DNA of 64,000 nt. Source: Snuella sedimenti. Lineage in GTDB: Bacteria; Bacteroidota; Bacteroidia; Flavobacteriales; Flavobacteriaceae. A program made the position numbers and the translations under genes. Where the stretch lies: positions 124,001 to 188,000 of the forward strand of contig NZ_JAELVQ010000002.1 in assembly GCF_016428595.1 (NCBI RefSeq), read 5' to 3'. The notes under the pieces are model-generated. The model had not been told where the DNA came from. It was given only the letters and a program-made list of their open reading frames with translations, and ran no database searches. Below, piece after piece: positions 28,401 to 36,052 of this stretch (within the stretch, counting starts at the first letter, position 1; each line of letters begins with the position of its first letter).

Positions 28401-29531
28401 TTATTTAATAAGTTCAACTATTTCGACTTCAAAGATTAAGTTGGATTTTGGAGGGATACCCCTGTTGCCTGTCTCTCCGTAGGCTAGATGGTATGGGATA
28501 AACAATGTCGCTTTATCACCTACGCTTAACTGTTGTAGACCTTCCTTAAAGCCTGCTATCATACTGGCATCCGGACTAATATCGGCCGTTATAGGTTGGT
28601 AGCCATTGTTTGCTTTTTTTCTGTCATTAACTGCATTAAAACTTTCAGCAGTTTCCAATTTGCTAGTGTCCAATAGTTTGCCGTCTTCAAAATATACTGC
28701 ATAGTGTGTTAACACCTGGGCTGTTTCCGTTAATTTTTCCCCCGTTCCCTTTTCGGTGATAATATATTGTAACCCTGATGCCAAACTTGTTGCGTTGGCC
28801 TTTTGCGTGTTGAATTTGTCTTTAGCAGTCTCGATAGCTGCATCGATTTTTGCTGCTTTTTCTTTTTCAAGGCGTGTTGCTTCCTCAAAATAATTATTAA
28901 AGGTATTAGCAGCATCAAAAGCTTTAGCATTTTTACCTTTTCTAATAATGTTCAATTCCTTAATAACAACATCTTCTACAGGTTTGTTTTGCGGTTTGGT
29001 AGTTTTTACATTAGAAATGGAGTCTTGTACATCCAGTCCCATGACGAGTTGTCCAAATACAGTATGCCTGTTGTCTAAATGTGGTGTTGGTTTTTCAGTT
29101 ATGAAAAACTGACTACCGTTAGTTTTAGGTCCCGAATTGGCCATGGAAAGAATACCGGGTTTGTCATGTCTTAAATCTGGATGGAATTCATCATCAAATT
29201 TATAACCCGGGCTCCCAGTTCCTGTTCCAGTTGGATCACCACCTTGGATCATGAAATCATCTATAACACGATGAAAAATCGTGCCGTTAAAGTATTTTTT
29301 CTCTAGATATTTATTATCTACCATGGTATTGGTTCCTTCGGCTAGGGACACAAAGTTGGCAACCGTAATGGGTGTTTTGTTATATGTAAGTTTAGCAACC
29401 ATTATGCCTTTGGAAGTAACAAATTCGGCATACAAACCATCTTCAAGATCAGGATACTGCGCTTTACATGAGGTTAATATAATGGTTAATGAGATGAATA
29501 AGATTTTAAAAGGGCATTTTAATGTCACCAT
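28401..29531 (-). CDS. Cyclophilin-FKBP double-domain peptidyl-prolyl isomerase, lipoprotein
   Basis: A protein of 376 aa. The lipobox is 'TIILTSC' (Cys22). Residues about 30-190 are a cyclophilin domain ('[24 protein letters not shown]', '[16 protein letters not shown]', '[11 protein letters not shown]'). A helical linker (about 205-240) follows. Residues about 245-376 are an FKBP domain ('[20 protein letters not shown]', '[29 protein letters not shown]', '[16 protein letters not shown]'). Two unrelated proline isomerase folds in one periplasmic chain suggest a folding helper for exported proteins. It is 7 bases downstream of gldI. Confidence 0.93.
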   Translation of the reverse strand: MVTLKCPFKILFISLTIILTSCKAQYPDLEDGLYAEFVTSKGIMVAKLTYNKTPITVANFVSLAEGTNTMVDNKYLEKKYFNGTIFHRVIDDFMIQGGDPTGTGTGSPGYKFDDEFHPDLRHDKPGILSMANSGPKTNGSQFFITEKPTPHLDNRHTVFGQLVMGLDVQDSISNVKTTKPQNKPVEDVVIKELNIIRKGKNAKAFDAANTFNNYFEEATRLEKEKAAKIDAAIETAKDKFNTQKANATSLASGLQYIITEKGTGEKLTETAQVLTHYAVYFEDGKLLDTSKLETAESFNAVNDRKKANNGYQPITADISPDASMIAGFKEGLQQLSVGDKATLFIPYHLAYGETGNRGIPPKSNLIFEVEIVELIK

Positions 29532-29538
29532 AAATGTA

Positions 29539-30087
29539 TTATTTGTTAGTTCTGTTTTCGGTTATGGAGTTTACTGTTACTTCGCAAATTAAAGGCGTGT
29601 TGCTTCCTATTTTGTTTTGATCGCCATAATAGCCATATGCTTTTAGGGAAGGAAATAAAAAGGTAACGGTCTCTCCAGCTTTCATGAGTTTTAGGCCTTC
29701 ACGAAGCCCTGTAAATAACTCCTCTTGATCCATGGCATAATTTTGTGTTTTGATGTCTTCCTTCGAGTAAATTAGGGCACCGTTTAATGCTTTTACATTA
29801 TAATTATAGCTAACAATATCTCCAAAGCTAGGCGTGTTTAAGCTATCTATGGTTGCTTTATTATTATAGTAATACCAAAAACCACTTTCGGAAGCTAGGT
29901 ACTCTTTGTCGTCTTGAGCCATTAGCTTTTTTATGTTGGCTTCCTCAAGAGCATTTAATTTTTTATTGCGTTCTACAGAAGCATCAATAAACGACCCGGT
30001 TTTAACGGTAATAGGTCTTCGAGCTTCAGGTGTTTTACAATTAAAGGTTAGTAATACAGCTATTAGTATAAGTAGTCTAGACATCAT
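29539..30087 (-). CDS. gldI: Gliding-motility-associated FKBP-type isomerase lipoprotein GldI
   Basis: A protein of 182 aa. Lipoprotein signal '[10 protein letters not shown]' (Cys17), a short charged spacer helix, then an FKBP-like domain (about 80-178) with '[20 protein letters not shown]' and '[34 protein letters not shown]'. Length and the position directly after the DHH phosphoesterase gene fit GldI, which is needed for gliding in flavobacteria, probably by folding other Gld/T9SS parts. It overlaps nrnA by 11 bases. A second ATG three bases on is an equal start. Confidence 0.85.
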   Translation of the reverse strand: MMSRLLILIAVLLTFNCKTPEARRPITVKTGSFIDASVERNKKLNALEEANIKKLMAQDDKEYLASESGFWYYYNNKATIDSLNTPSFGDIVSYNYNVKALNGALIYSKEDIKTQNYAMDQEELFTGLREGLKLMKAGETVTFLFPSLKAYGYYGDQNKIGSNTPLICEVTVNSITENRTNK

Positions 30088-31096
30088 TTAGAGCTTTGTT
30101 ATAACTAGGCAATATACTAATAAATTTTTCAACGGTATCTTCTAAAGATAAATAGCTTTTGCCTCCTGCGGCATTTATATGTCCGCCACCATTAAAATGG
30201 GAACGAGACAATTCGTTTACAGAAAAATTGCCTTTAGAACGTAACGATATTTTTATGATACCTTCTTGTTTGTCTTCAATAAAAATAGCAGCTAAAACAA
30301 TGTTGTCTAGAGAAAGCCCATAATTAACTACGCCTTCGGTATCTCCTTTCTTATAGTTATAGGTGTTGAGTTCCTCTTGAGAAAGGCTAATATAAGCAGT
30401 TCTGGATTCGGGGATGACTTTTAAATTATTTAAAGCACATCCCAATAGTTGTAGACGTTCGTAGCTATTGGTATCGTATACATTGTTGTGTATTTCTGCA
30501 TTGTTGGCTCCTTTTTCGATAAGCTGCGCTACAATTTTATGTGTTTGACTTGAGGTAGAAGCAAAACGAAACGACCCTGTATCGGTCATTATACCAAGGT
30601 ATATGCAGGTAGCAATGGTTTTGTCTATTAAATCTGTATCTTCTAGCATGTGTATGAAGTGATATACCATTTCGCAGGTAGAACTCATATTTACATCGGA
30701 AAACATGTAGGTTGCATAATCGTCTGGAGCTTGATGGTGGTCTATCATTATTTTTAAGGCCTTACTTTCAGATAAAATTGTTTCCATGCCACCAGTTCTG
30801 TGAAATGCATTAAAATCCAAAGTGAAAATAATATCGGCATTTTTAACTAAATCATTGCATGTATTAGTTTGCAGATCGTATTTTAAAATAGACGTTTCTC
30901 CTGGTACCCATTTTAAAAACGAAGGATAATCGTTAGGAGTGATAACGGTTGCATTATGGTTGTACTTTAAAAGGTAATGATAGAGTCCTAATACAGAGCC
31001 AATAGCATCACCGTCGGGGTTTTTATGGGGAACAATTACAATATTTTTGGGTTCGGAAAGTAACTGTTTTATGCTTGATATGTCTTGTTTTTTCAT
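30077..31096 (-). CDS. nrnA: DHH-family oligoribonuclease / pAp phosphatase
   Basis: NrnA degrades very short RNA oligomers and 3'-phosphoadenosine 5'-phosphate in the cytoplasm. The 339-aa form has the DHH motifs 'VPHKNPDGDAIGS', 'FTLDFNAFHRTG', 'MIDHHQAP' and 'YLGIMTDTGSFRF', with the C-terminal DHHA1 glycine block 'FNGGGHINAAGG'. The ATG at 31096 gives the normal N-terminus; a longer frame to 31237 runs through the ndk promoter region and is rejected. It is the first gene of the row down to the sulfatase. Confidence 0.9.
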   Translation of the reverse strand: MKKQDISSIKQLLSEPKNIVIVPHKNPDGDAIGSVLGLYHYLLKYNHNATVITPNDYPSFLKWVPGETSILKYDLQTNTCNDLVKNADIIFTLDFNAFHRTGGMETILSESKALKIMIDHHQAPDDYATYMFSDVNMSSTCEMVYHFIHMLEDTDLIDKTIATCIYLGIMTDTGSFRFASTSSQTHKIVAQLIEKGANNAEIHNNVYDTNSYERLQLLGCALNNLKVIPESRTAYISLSQEELNTYNYKKGDTEGVVNYGLSLDNIVLAAIFIEDKQEGIIKISLRSKGNFSVNELSRSHFNGGGHINAAGGKSYLSLEDTVEKFISILPSYNKALNDV

Positions 31097-31156
31097 AAGG
31101 CACGAAGATACGATATTTTTAAAATTGGATAGGCTTGTTTTTACTGATAAATACAT

Positions 31157-31164
31157 TACTTTTG
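31157..31164 (+). promoter_or_regulatory. Promoter -7 box for ndk
   Basis: TACTTTTG fits TAnnTTTG, about 106 bases before the ndk ATG, with a TTG about 20 bases upstream. Confidence 0.55.
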
Positions 31165-31269
31165 CACGAAAATCATATAGAAGTTTGTTAAATTTTTTCT
31201 TATGGTAACGGTGATTCCATGAAGACTTATTTATCAAATTTTAGAAAACGGAATAAATTAAAATTATAA

Positions 31270-31689
31270 ATGACAACAAATAGAACATTTACAATGCTTA
31301 AGCCAGATGCTGTTGAAAAAGGGCACATAGGCGCAATACTAGAAAAAATTTCAGCTTCAGGATTTAGAATTGTAGCTATGAAATTAACCCAAATGACCAA
31401 AGCCGATGCTGAGACATTTTATGCAATTCACAGTGAGCGTCCGTTTTTTGGTGAATTGGTAGAGTATATGACACGAGGACCAATAGTTGCAGCAATTTTA
31501 GAAAAAGATAACGCGGTAGAGGATTTTAGAACGTTAATTGGTGCTACCAATCCAGCCGATGCAGCCGAAGGAACCATTCGTAAGCTGTATGCAGCTTCTA
31601 TAAGTGAAAATGCAGTTCATGGTAGTGATAGTGATGAGAATGCAGCTATTGAAGGTGCGTTTCACTTTTCAGGAAGAGAGATGTTTTAA
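31270..31689 (+). CDS. ndk: Nucleoside-diphosphate kinase
   Basis: A protein of 139 aa that equilibrates NTP pools by phosphotransfer through a histidine. It starts '[14 protein letters not shown]' and has the active-site signature 'NAVHGSDS' with the phosphorylated His. It is full length and monocistronic, with a terminator. Confidence 0.97.
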   Translation: MTTNRTFTMLKPDAVEKGHIGAILEKISASGFRIVAMKLTQMTKADAETFYAIHSERPFFGELVEYMTRGPIVAAILEKDNAVEDFRTLIGATNPADAAEGTIRKLYAASISENAVHGSDSDENAAIEGAFHFSGREMF

Positions 31690-31726
31690 GATAAATACGT
31701 TTCAAATTCGAATTGGTATTATAATG

Positions 31727-31757
31727 AAAAACCCAGCAATAAATTTGCTGGGTTTTT
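31727..31757. terminator. Terminator between ndk and the cold-shock gene
   Basis: The AAAACCCAGCA/TGCTGGGTTTT stem is followed by TT on plus and preceded by A on minus. It is usable for both convergent genes. Confidence 0.85.
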
Positions 31758-31785
31758 TGTTTCCAAAAAAATTAAATAGTATATA

Positions 31786-31977
31786 TTAAATTACTTTTAC
31801 ATTTACTGCGTTTAATCCTTTTCGGCCTTCTTGTAGATCGAATTCAACGTCATCGCCTTCGCGAATCTCGTCAACTAATCCAGAAATGTGGACAAAATGT
31901 TCTTTTTTTGAACCTTCTTCTATAATAAATCCAAACCCTTTTGAATCGTTGAAGAATTTTACTGTTCCTTTACTCAT
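31786..31977 (-). CDS. Cold-shock domain protein (copy 1)
   Basis: A single-domain Csp of 63 aa that binds single-stranded nucleic acid. RNP1 is KGFGFI (about residues 13-18) and RNP2 is HFVHIS. It differs from the second copy 155 bases upstream at seven residues only. Both have an untranslated leader, as is usual for csp mRNAs. Confidence 0.95.
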   Translation of the reverse strand: MSKGTVKFFNDSKGFGFIIEEGSKKEHFVHISGLVDEIREGDDVEFDLQEGRKGLNAVNVKVI

Positions 31978-32070
31978 TGTTAAAAATATTAATTAATAAA
32001 TTATGTTTAATTAACTCAATGCCAAATAGTAAAAATTAATATTTAACAGAAAGTTAAGAGGAAAGATAGT

Positions 32071-32106
32071 AAATAAAAAAAGTCTATCAAAAAAATGATA
32101 GACTTT
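32071..32106 (-). terminator. Terminator after cold-shock copy 2
   Basis: The AAAGTCTATCA/TGATAGACTTT stem (32079-32089 with 32096-32106) is followed on minus by a T-rich run. It shows the two csp genes are mainly separate transcripts. Confidence 0.8.
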
Positions 32107-32132
32107 AATTTGTAATTGTTAAAGTATATGTA

Positions 32133-32324
32133 TTAGATTACTTTTACGTTTACGGCGTTTAATCCTTTTCTACCTTCTTGTAGATCGAATTCTACGGCAT
32201 CACCTTCACGAATTTCATCGATAAGTCCTGAAATGTGTACGAAATGTTCTTTGTTGTTGTCATCCTCAACGATGAATCCAAAACCTTTAGAATCATTGAA
32301 GAATTTTACGGTACCTTTACTCAT
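32133..32324 (-). CDS. Cold-shock domain protein (copy 2)
   Basis: A 63-aa Csp with RNP1 KGFGFI and RNP2 HFVHIS. It is 56 of 63 residues identical to copy 1, and the differences cluster in the loop after RNP1 (VEDDNN versus IEEGSK). This is a recent tandem duplication. A TACCTTTG promoter box lies 30 bases upstream. Confidence 0.95.
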   Translation of the reverse strand: MSKGTVKFFNDSKGFGFIVEDDNNKEHFVHISGLIDEIREGDAVEFDLQEGRKGLNAVNVKVI

Positions 32325-32353
32325 TGTATTTTATATTATAAATAATTAAGCAC

Positions 32354-32361
32354 CAAAGGTA
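32354..32361 (-). promoter_or_regulatory. Promoter -7 box for cold-shock copy 2
   Basis: TACCTTTG on the minus strand fits TAnnTTTG. Confidence 0.6.
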
Positions 32362-32422
32362 GTATAAATAAGTTTAGTTTGGTGATTTTAATTCAATTAT
32401 TTCAAAAAAATAATATTGGGTA

Positions 32423-32719
32423 CTAGCGAAGTACCAGTTTTTTAACAATTTCTTTACCTAAAGATTCGTTTAGTAAATTAATAATCTTTTGTTTGCCATA
32501 ACTCAACTCTTCCCTAAGAACACTGGAACTAAGTTGCACATAAAGTGTATCACGCTCCAAACTTACAGAAGTGGTGTAGTTATTTACGCCATTACCCATA
32601 AGGTTTGCCCAAGCTTCGGCAACATTAACTTTGTTTAAACCTTTTTCTAGTTTATTGGTTTCTACAAATTCTTTTAGTGCATCAGCAATACTTATGTGTT
32701 CGTTGTTTCGTTTTGCCAT
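32423..32719 (-). CDS. DUF721/DciA-like protein
   Basis: A protein of 98 aa. The DUF721 core shows 'VNVAEAWANLMGNGVNNYTTSVSLERDTLYVQLSSSVLREELSYGKQKIINLLNESLG', with the typical 'W..L.G..V...T......G.L.V...S...R.EL...K..I...LN'. Members of this family (DciA) act as operators of the replicative helicase in bacteria without DnaC. The location beside recF fits a DNA-replication role. The ATG at 32719 gives the normal start. A TACTTTTG box at 32757-32750 is the likely promoter. Confidence 0.85.
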   Translation of the reverse strand: MAKRNNEHISIADALKEFVETNKLEKGLNKVNVAEAWANLMGNGVNNYTTSVSLERDTLYVQLSSSVLREELSYGKQKIINLLNESLGKEIVKKLVLR

Positions 32720-32749
32720 GGGGTTGGTTAAAAAATATGTTAGGGAATA

Positions 32750-32757
32750 CAAAAGTA
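32750..32757 (-). promoter_or_regulatory. Promoter -7 box for the DUF721 gene
   Basis: TACTTTTG on the minus strand, 30 bases before the DUF721 ATG and downstream of the recF stop. Confidence 0.55.
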
Positions 32758-32818
32758 CATCCTATAATAGTTATTTTAGTGTTAGAAGCTGTTAAAATTC
32801 GTTTGGAATAGATATAAA

Positions 32819-33898
32819 TTACAATCTGAAAATTTCGTACGATTGGTGTACTTGTTTTACGGCATTTTCAGTGCGTTCGGCGTGGGTGTCACTTATGAAA
32901 ATCTGACCAAAATTTTCATCATCAACTAGTTTAATTATTTGGGAAACCCGCTGTTCGTCCAGTTTATCGAAAATATCATCAAGTAGTAAGATGGGGTTTA
33001 CACCACTTTGCTTTTTTAAAAAGTCGAATTGGGCCAATTTAAGTGCAATTAAGAATGATTTTTGCTGCCCTTGACTTCCAAATTTTTTAATAGGATGCGT
33101 TTCTATGTTAAAATGTAAATCGTCCTTGTGGATGCCTTTACTTGTGTACTGAAGTGCTTTGTCCTTGTTTAAAGCGTCTTGTAGAAGGCTGCTTATATCA
33201 TTATCGAACAAATCGCTATGATACACTAAATCTACAGTTTCATTGCCATTACTAATAGCTTTATAACGTGCCTTGAAAATAGGAATAAATGTTTCCAAAA
33301 AGGCTTCTCTTTTTTTGAAAATATGAGTGCCATAATCAGACAGTTGTGTGTTATAAATATCTAAAGTGTCTGCGTTAAAGGTATGGTTTAGTGCAAAATA
33401 CTTTAGTAGCGCATTGCGCTGTGCAAGTACTTTGTTATATTTAATTAAATGAGATAAATAGCTTTTGTCACTTTGGGAAATAACGCTGTCTATAAATTTT
33501 CTACGGGTATCACTACCTTCTATTATAAGGTTTCTATCGGCTGGCGAAATAATAACTAAAGGTAAAAAACCAATATGGTCGCTAAATTTATCATATTCCT
33601 TGCCGTTACGCTTTATTATTTTTTTTTGTCCGCGCTTAAGACTAATAACTATTTTTTCAATAGCATCCCCTTTAATGTAGTCTCCGTTAATTACAAAAAA
33701 GGCTTCATCGTGTTTAATGTTTTGAGTTGCTACTGGATTGAAATAGCTTTTTCCAAACGATAAGTGGTAAATGGCATCTAGGATATTGGTTTTGCCTATG
33801 CCGTTGTTTCCAACAATGCAATTTATTTTACTGTCAAACGTAAATGTTCTATTATCAAAGTTTTTATAATTAAGTAATGAAAGCGATTTTAAAATCAT
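32819..33898 (-). CDS. recF: DNA replication and repair protein RecF
   Basis: An SMC-like ATPase (359 aa) that loads RecA at single-strand gaps together with RecOR. Walker A is GNNGIGKTN (about residues 30-38) after '[14 protein letters not shown]'. The ABC signature region is '[20 protein letters not shown]' and Walker B is '[15 protein letters not shown]'. Full length. It is divergent from the TPR gene and in line with DUF721. Confidence 0.95.
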   Translation of the reverse strand: MILKSLSLLNYKNFDNRTFTFDSKINCIVGNNGIGKTNILDAIYHLSFGKSYFNPVATQNIKHDEAFFVINGDYIKGDAIEKIVISLKRGQKKIIKRNGKEYDKFSDHIGFLPLVIISPADRNLIIEGSDTRRKFIDSVISQSDKSYLSHLIKYNKVLAQRNALLKYFALNHTFNADTLDIYNTQLSDYGTHIFKKREAFLETFIPIFKARYKAISNGNETVDLVYHSDLFDNDISSLLQDALNKDKALQYTSKGIHKDDLHFNIETHPIKKFGSQGQQKSFLIALKLAQFDFLKKQSGVNPILLLDDIFDKLDEQRVSQIIKLVDDENFGQIFISDTHAERTENAVKQVHQSYEIFRL

Positions 33899-34003
33899 GC
33901 AAAAAGTTATCTAATGCTGTTGGAAACCTACAATGCTTTAAAAAGAAGTGCAAATTATTGAAAAATATCAAATAAATAACCTTTTAGTTATAAAGAAAAA
34001 TTA

Positions 34004-34011
34004 TATTTTTG
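34004..34011 (+). promoter_or_regulatory. Promoter -7 box for the TPR-ribH pair
   Basis: TATTTTTG fits TAnnTTTG, 25 bases before the ATG of the TPR gene. Confidence 0.65.
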
Positions 34012-34035
34012 CGGCGCATTAATATTTAAGAATAT

Positions 34036-34806
34036 ATGGCTACGTATAGTAAAAGAGGATACAAACCAAAAAATAAAGTAGAGAAAGAACAGAATATAGA
34101 GGAAGGTTCTACTACTGCAGAAGTATTTAATACATTAGACGAAACAGCGTCTAAAACTGAAGCGTTTGTAGAAAAGAATCAAAAGTATATTTTTATAATA
34201 ATAGGCTTAGTTGCTTTGGTTGTTTTAGGAACCTTGGGATACAAGGAGTTTATTGCAAAACCAAAGCAGATAACAGCGATGAACGACATGTTTCAAGCGC
34301 AAAAGTATTTCGATCAGGCAATAAACGGTGTTGAAAAAGACTCACTTTTCAATTTGGCACTAAATGGTGGTGAAGGTAAATATGGTATGCTTGATATTAT
34401 TAATGAATACAGTGGTACACGTGCAGCTAATTTAGCAAACTATTATGCAGGTACTGCTTATTTAAGGTTGAAAGATTATAAAAAAGCAGTAGAGCATTTA
34501 AGTAATTTCTCAAGCGAAGATGAGGTGTTAGCACCTTTGGCTAAAGGAAATATTGGAGATGCCTTTGTACAGTTAAATCAGCCAGAAGATGCGTTGGATT
34601 ATTACGAGCAAGCAGCAAAAATGCGTAATAACGAATATACGACGCCTATGTATTTGTATAAAGCAGGAGCGATAGCTTTAGATTTAGGTAAAGCCGATAA
34701 GGCACTTGGCTACTTTAAGCGTATAAAGGAAGAGTACCCTAATGCAACTGAAGCATCAACAATTGATGTATTTATAGGAAAAGCACAAGCGTTGGCAAAT
34801 AAATAA
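34036..34806 (+). CDS. Membrane-anchored tetratricopeptide repeat protein
   Basis: A protein of 256 aa with a cytoplasmic basic N-terminus, one transmembrane helix (about 50-69) and a periplasmic TPR region (about 130-250; 'ANYYAGTAYLRLKDYKKAVEHL', 'KGNIGDAFVQLNQPEDALDYYEQAAK', 'AGAIALDLGKADKALGYFKRIKEEYP'). The layout resembles YfgM of proteobacteria, a Sec-associated chaperone-type protein, but no direct evidence links it. The ribH gene begins one base after its stop, so the two are co-translated. Confidence 0.85.
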   Translation: MATYSKRGYKPKNKVEKEQNIEEGSTTAEVFNTLDETASKTEAFVEKNQKYIFIIIGLVALVVLGTLGYKEFIAKPKQITAMNDMFQAQKYFDQAINGVEKDSLFNLALNGGEGKYGMLDIINEYSGTRAANLANYYAGTAYLRLKDYKKAVEHLSNFSSEDEVLAPLAKGNIGDAFVQLNQPEDALDYYEQAAKMRNNEYTTPMYLYKAGAIALDLGKADKALGYFKRIKEEYPNATEASTIDVFIGKAQALANK

Positions 34807-34807
34807 T

Positions 34808-35293
34808 ATGGCTACTGCAAACAAAAATTTATCCGATTACGATAAAACAACAATCCCAAATGCGAAACATTTTCGATTTGGGATTGTTGTTTCAGAGTGG
34901 AATGATTCGATTACCGAAAGCTTGTACCAAGGTGCTTTCGAAACCTTACTTGCCCATGGTGTTTTAGAGAAAAACATTGTGCGTTGGGATGTTCCTGGAA
35001 GTTACGAACTCATCTATGGAAGCAAAAAAATGCAAGAGCAAATGGTAAGTGCTGTTATTGCCATAGGTAGCGTTATTCAAGGAGAAACAAAGCATTTCGA
35101 TTTTGTATGCGAAGCTGTTTCGCAAGGTATTAAAGACTTGAATGTTTTACATGAAACACCTGTTATTTTTTGTGTGTTAACAGATGATACATTGCAGCAG
35201 GCTATAGACCGCTCTGGAGGTAAACATGGTAATAAAGGTACAGAAGCTGCAGTTGCTGCTATAAAAATGGCAGCGCTAAGACAAAATAGCTAA
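34808..35293 (+). CDS. ribH: 6,7-dimethyl-8-ribityllumazine synthase
   Basis: The penultimate step of riboflavin synthesis; condenses the pyrimidine with dihydroxybutanone phosphate. The 161-aa protein shows 'FGIVVSEWNDSITESLYQGA', 'VPGSYELIYGSKKM', the 'IAIGSVIQGETKHFDFVCEAVSQGI' active-site strand (conserved His), and 'GNKGTEAA'. Other rib genes are not nearby. Confidence 0.95.
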   Translation: MATANKNLSDYDKTTIPNAKHFRFGIVVSEWNDSITESLYQGAFETLLAHGVLEKNIVRWDVPGSYELIYGSKKMQEQMVSAVIAIGSVIQGETKHFDFVCEAVSQGIKDLNVLHETPVIFCVLTDDTLQQAIDRSGGKHGNKGTEAAVAAIKMAALRQNS

Positions 35294-35509
35294 ACCAATA
35301 TTATTTTATAGAAAAAGAACCCCTGCTCAAAATTGGAAATAGCCTGGAGTTAAGGGGCTTCCATTAATTAGAACTGTGGTTGGTTTCATTTTTAGGTAAT
35401 TACAGTGATTTATTGGATTTACCCAATTGGGGTGTTAACAATTTTTGGCAATTCTATTACTTGTTTTTGTCTATTTTTAAGTAATTTTGAGGTATAAGCT
35501 TCATATACT

Positions 35510-35743
35510 TTGTTTAAGCGACGCAAAAATAAAACCTTTAATTATAAGCCTAGATTTTCTCAAGGAAATGAGAAGGATTCTAAAGAGGATGCATTTAGGG
35601 AAGACGATTTTATTTCTAAATGGAAACAGACTCGCGAAGCCAATAAATCGAAGGTAAGGGGCGTTGTGTCTATACGTACACTTGTCTTACTTTTGGTATT
35701 GTTATTGATCTGTATGTATTTGTTAGAAACAAAGTTCATGTAA
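35510..35743 (+). CDS. Small membrane protein with RKNKxFNYxPR box (TTG start)
   Basis: A protein of 77 aa read from a TTG. No ATG lies before the conserved box RRKNKTFNYKPR at its N-terminus, so TTG appears to be the real start. The middle is charged, followed by one C-terminal transmembrane helix (about 55-72). It shares the N-terminal box and overall layout with the next gene 18 bases downstream. Function unknown. Homologues before mutL in flavobacteria are sometimes named after the neighbouring rib gene, without functional basis. Confidence 0.65.
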   Translation: MFKRRKNKTFNYKPRFSQGNEKDSKEDAFREDDFISKWKQTREANKSKVRGVVSIRTLVLLLVLLLICMYLLETKFM

Positions 35744-35761
35744 CTTAAAAGCTTAGAAATT

Positions 35762-36049
35762 ATGGGAATCTTAAAATTACGTAAGAATAAAAAATTCAAC
35801 TATACACCACGCTATTTCGACGATAAAGGTGAAGGTAACCCTTTTGAAATCAAGCATAAATTTGATGATTTTAGAAAAACAGTGGGTAGTAATTCCGGAT
35901 TAAAGACGAAACTCAGCAATGCTTTAGATGACTTTAAGACCAATCGTAATAAAGAAGCCGATAAACGGGTGTTGATTATAGCTCTTATTCTGGTTTTAAT
36001 ATTTCTTTTTATCATCGATTTCGATTTATCTATTTTCTTTTCTAAATAA
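35762..36049 (+). CDS. Small membrane protein with RKNKxFNYxPR box (paralogue)
   Basis: A protein of 95 aa with the N-terminal box LRKNKKFNYTPR, a charged helix, and a C-terminal transmembrane helix (VLIIALILVLIFLFII, about 73-88). The ATG is normal. It ends 3 bases before mutL, so the three genes are likely one transcript. Function unknown. The basic box could bind a cytoplasmic partner at the membrane, but that is speculation. Confidence 0.75.
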   Translation: MGILKLRKNKKFNYTPRYFDDKGEGNPFEIKHKFDDFRKTVGSNSGLKTKLSNALDDFKTNRNKEADKRVLIIALILVLIFLFIIDFDLSIFFSK

Positions 36050-36052
36050 TAC

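Noticed and set aside
30077-31237. 386-aa version of NrnA
   Set aside because: The N-terminal 47 residues are not like the family and cross the ndk promoter. The ATG at 31096 is used.
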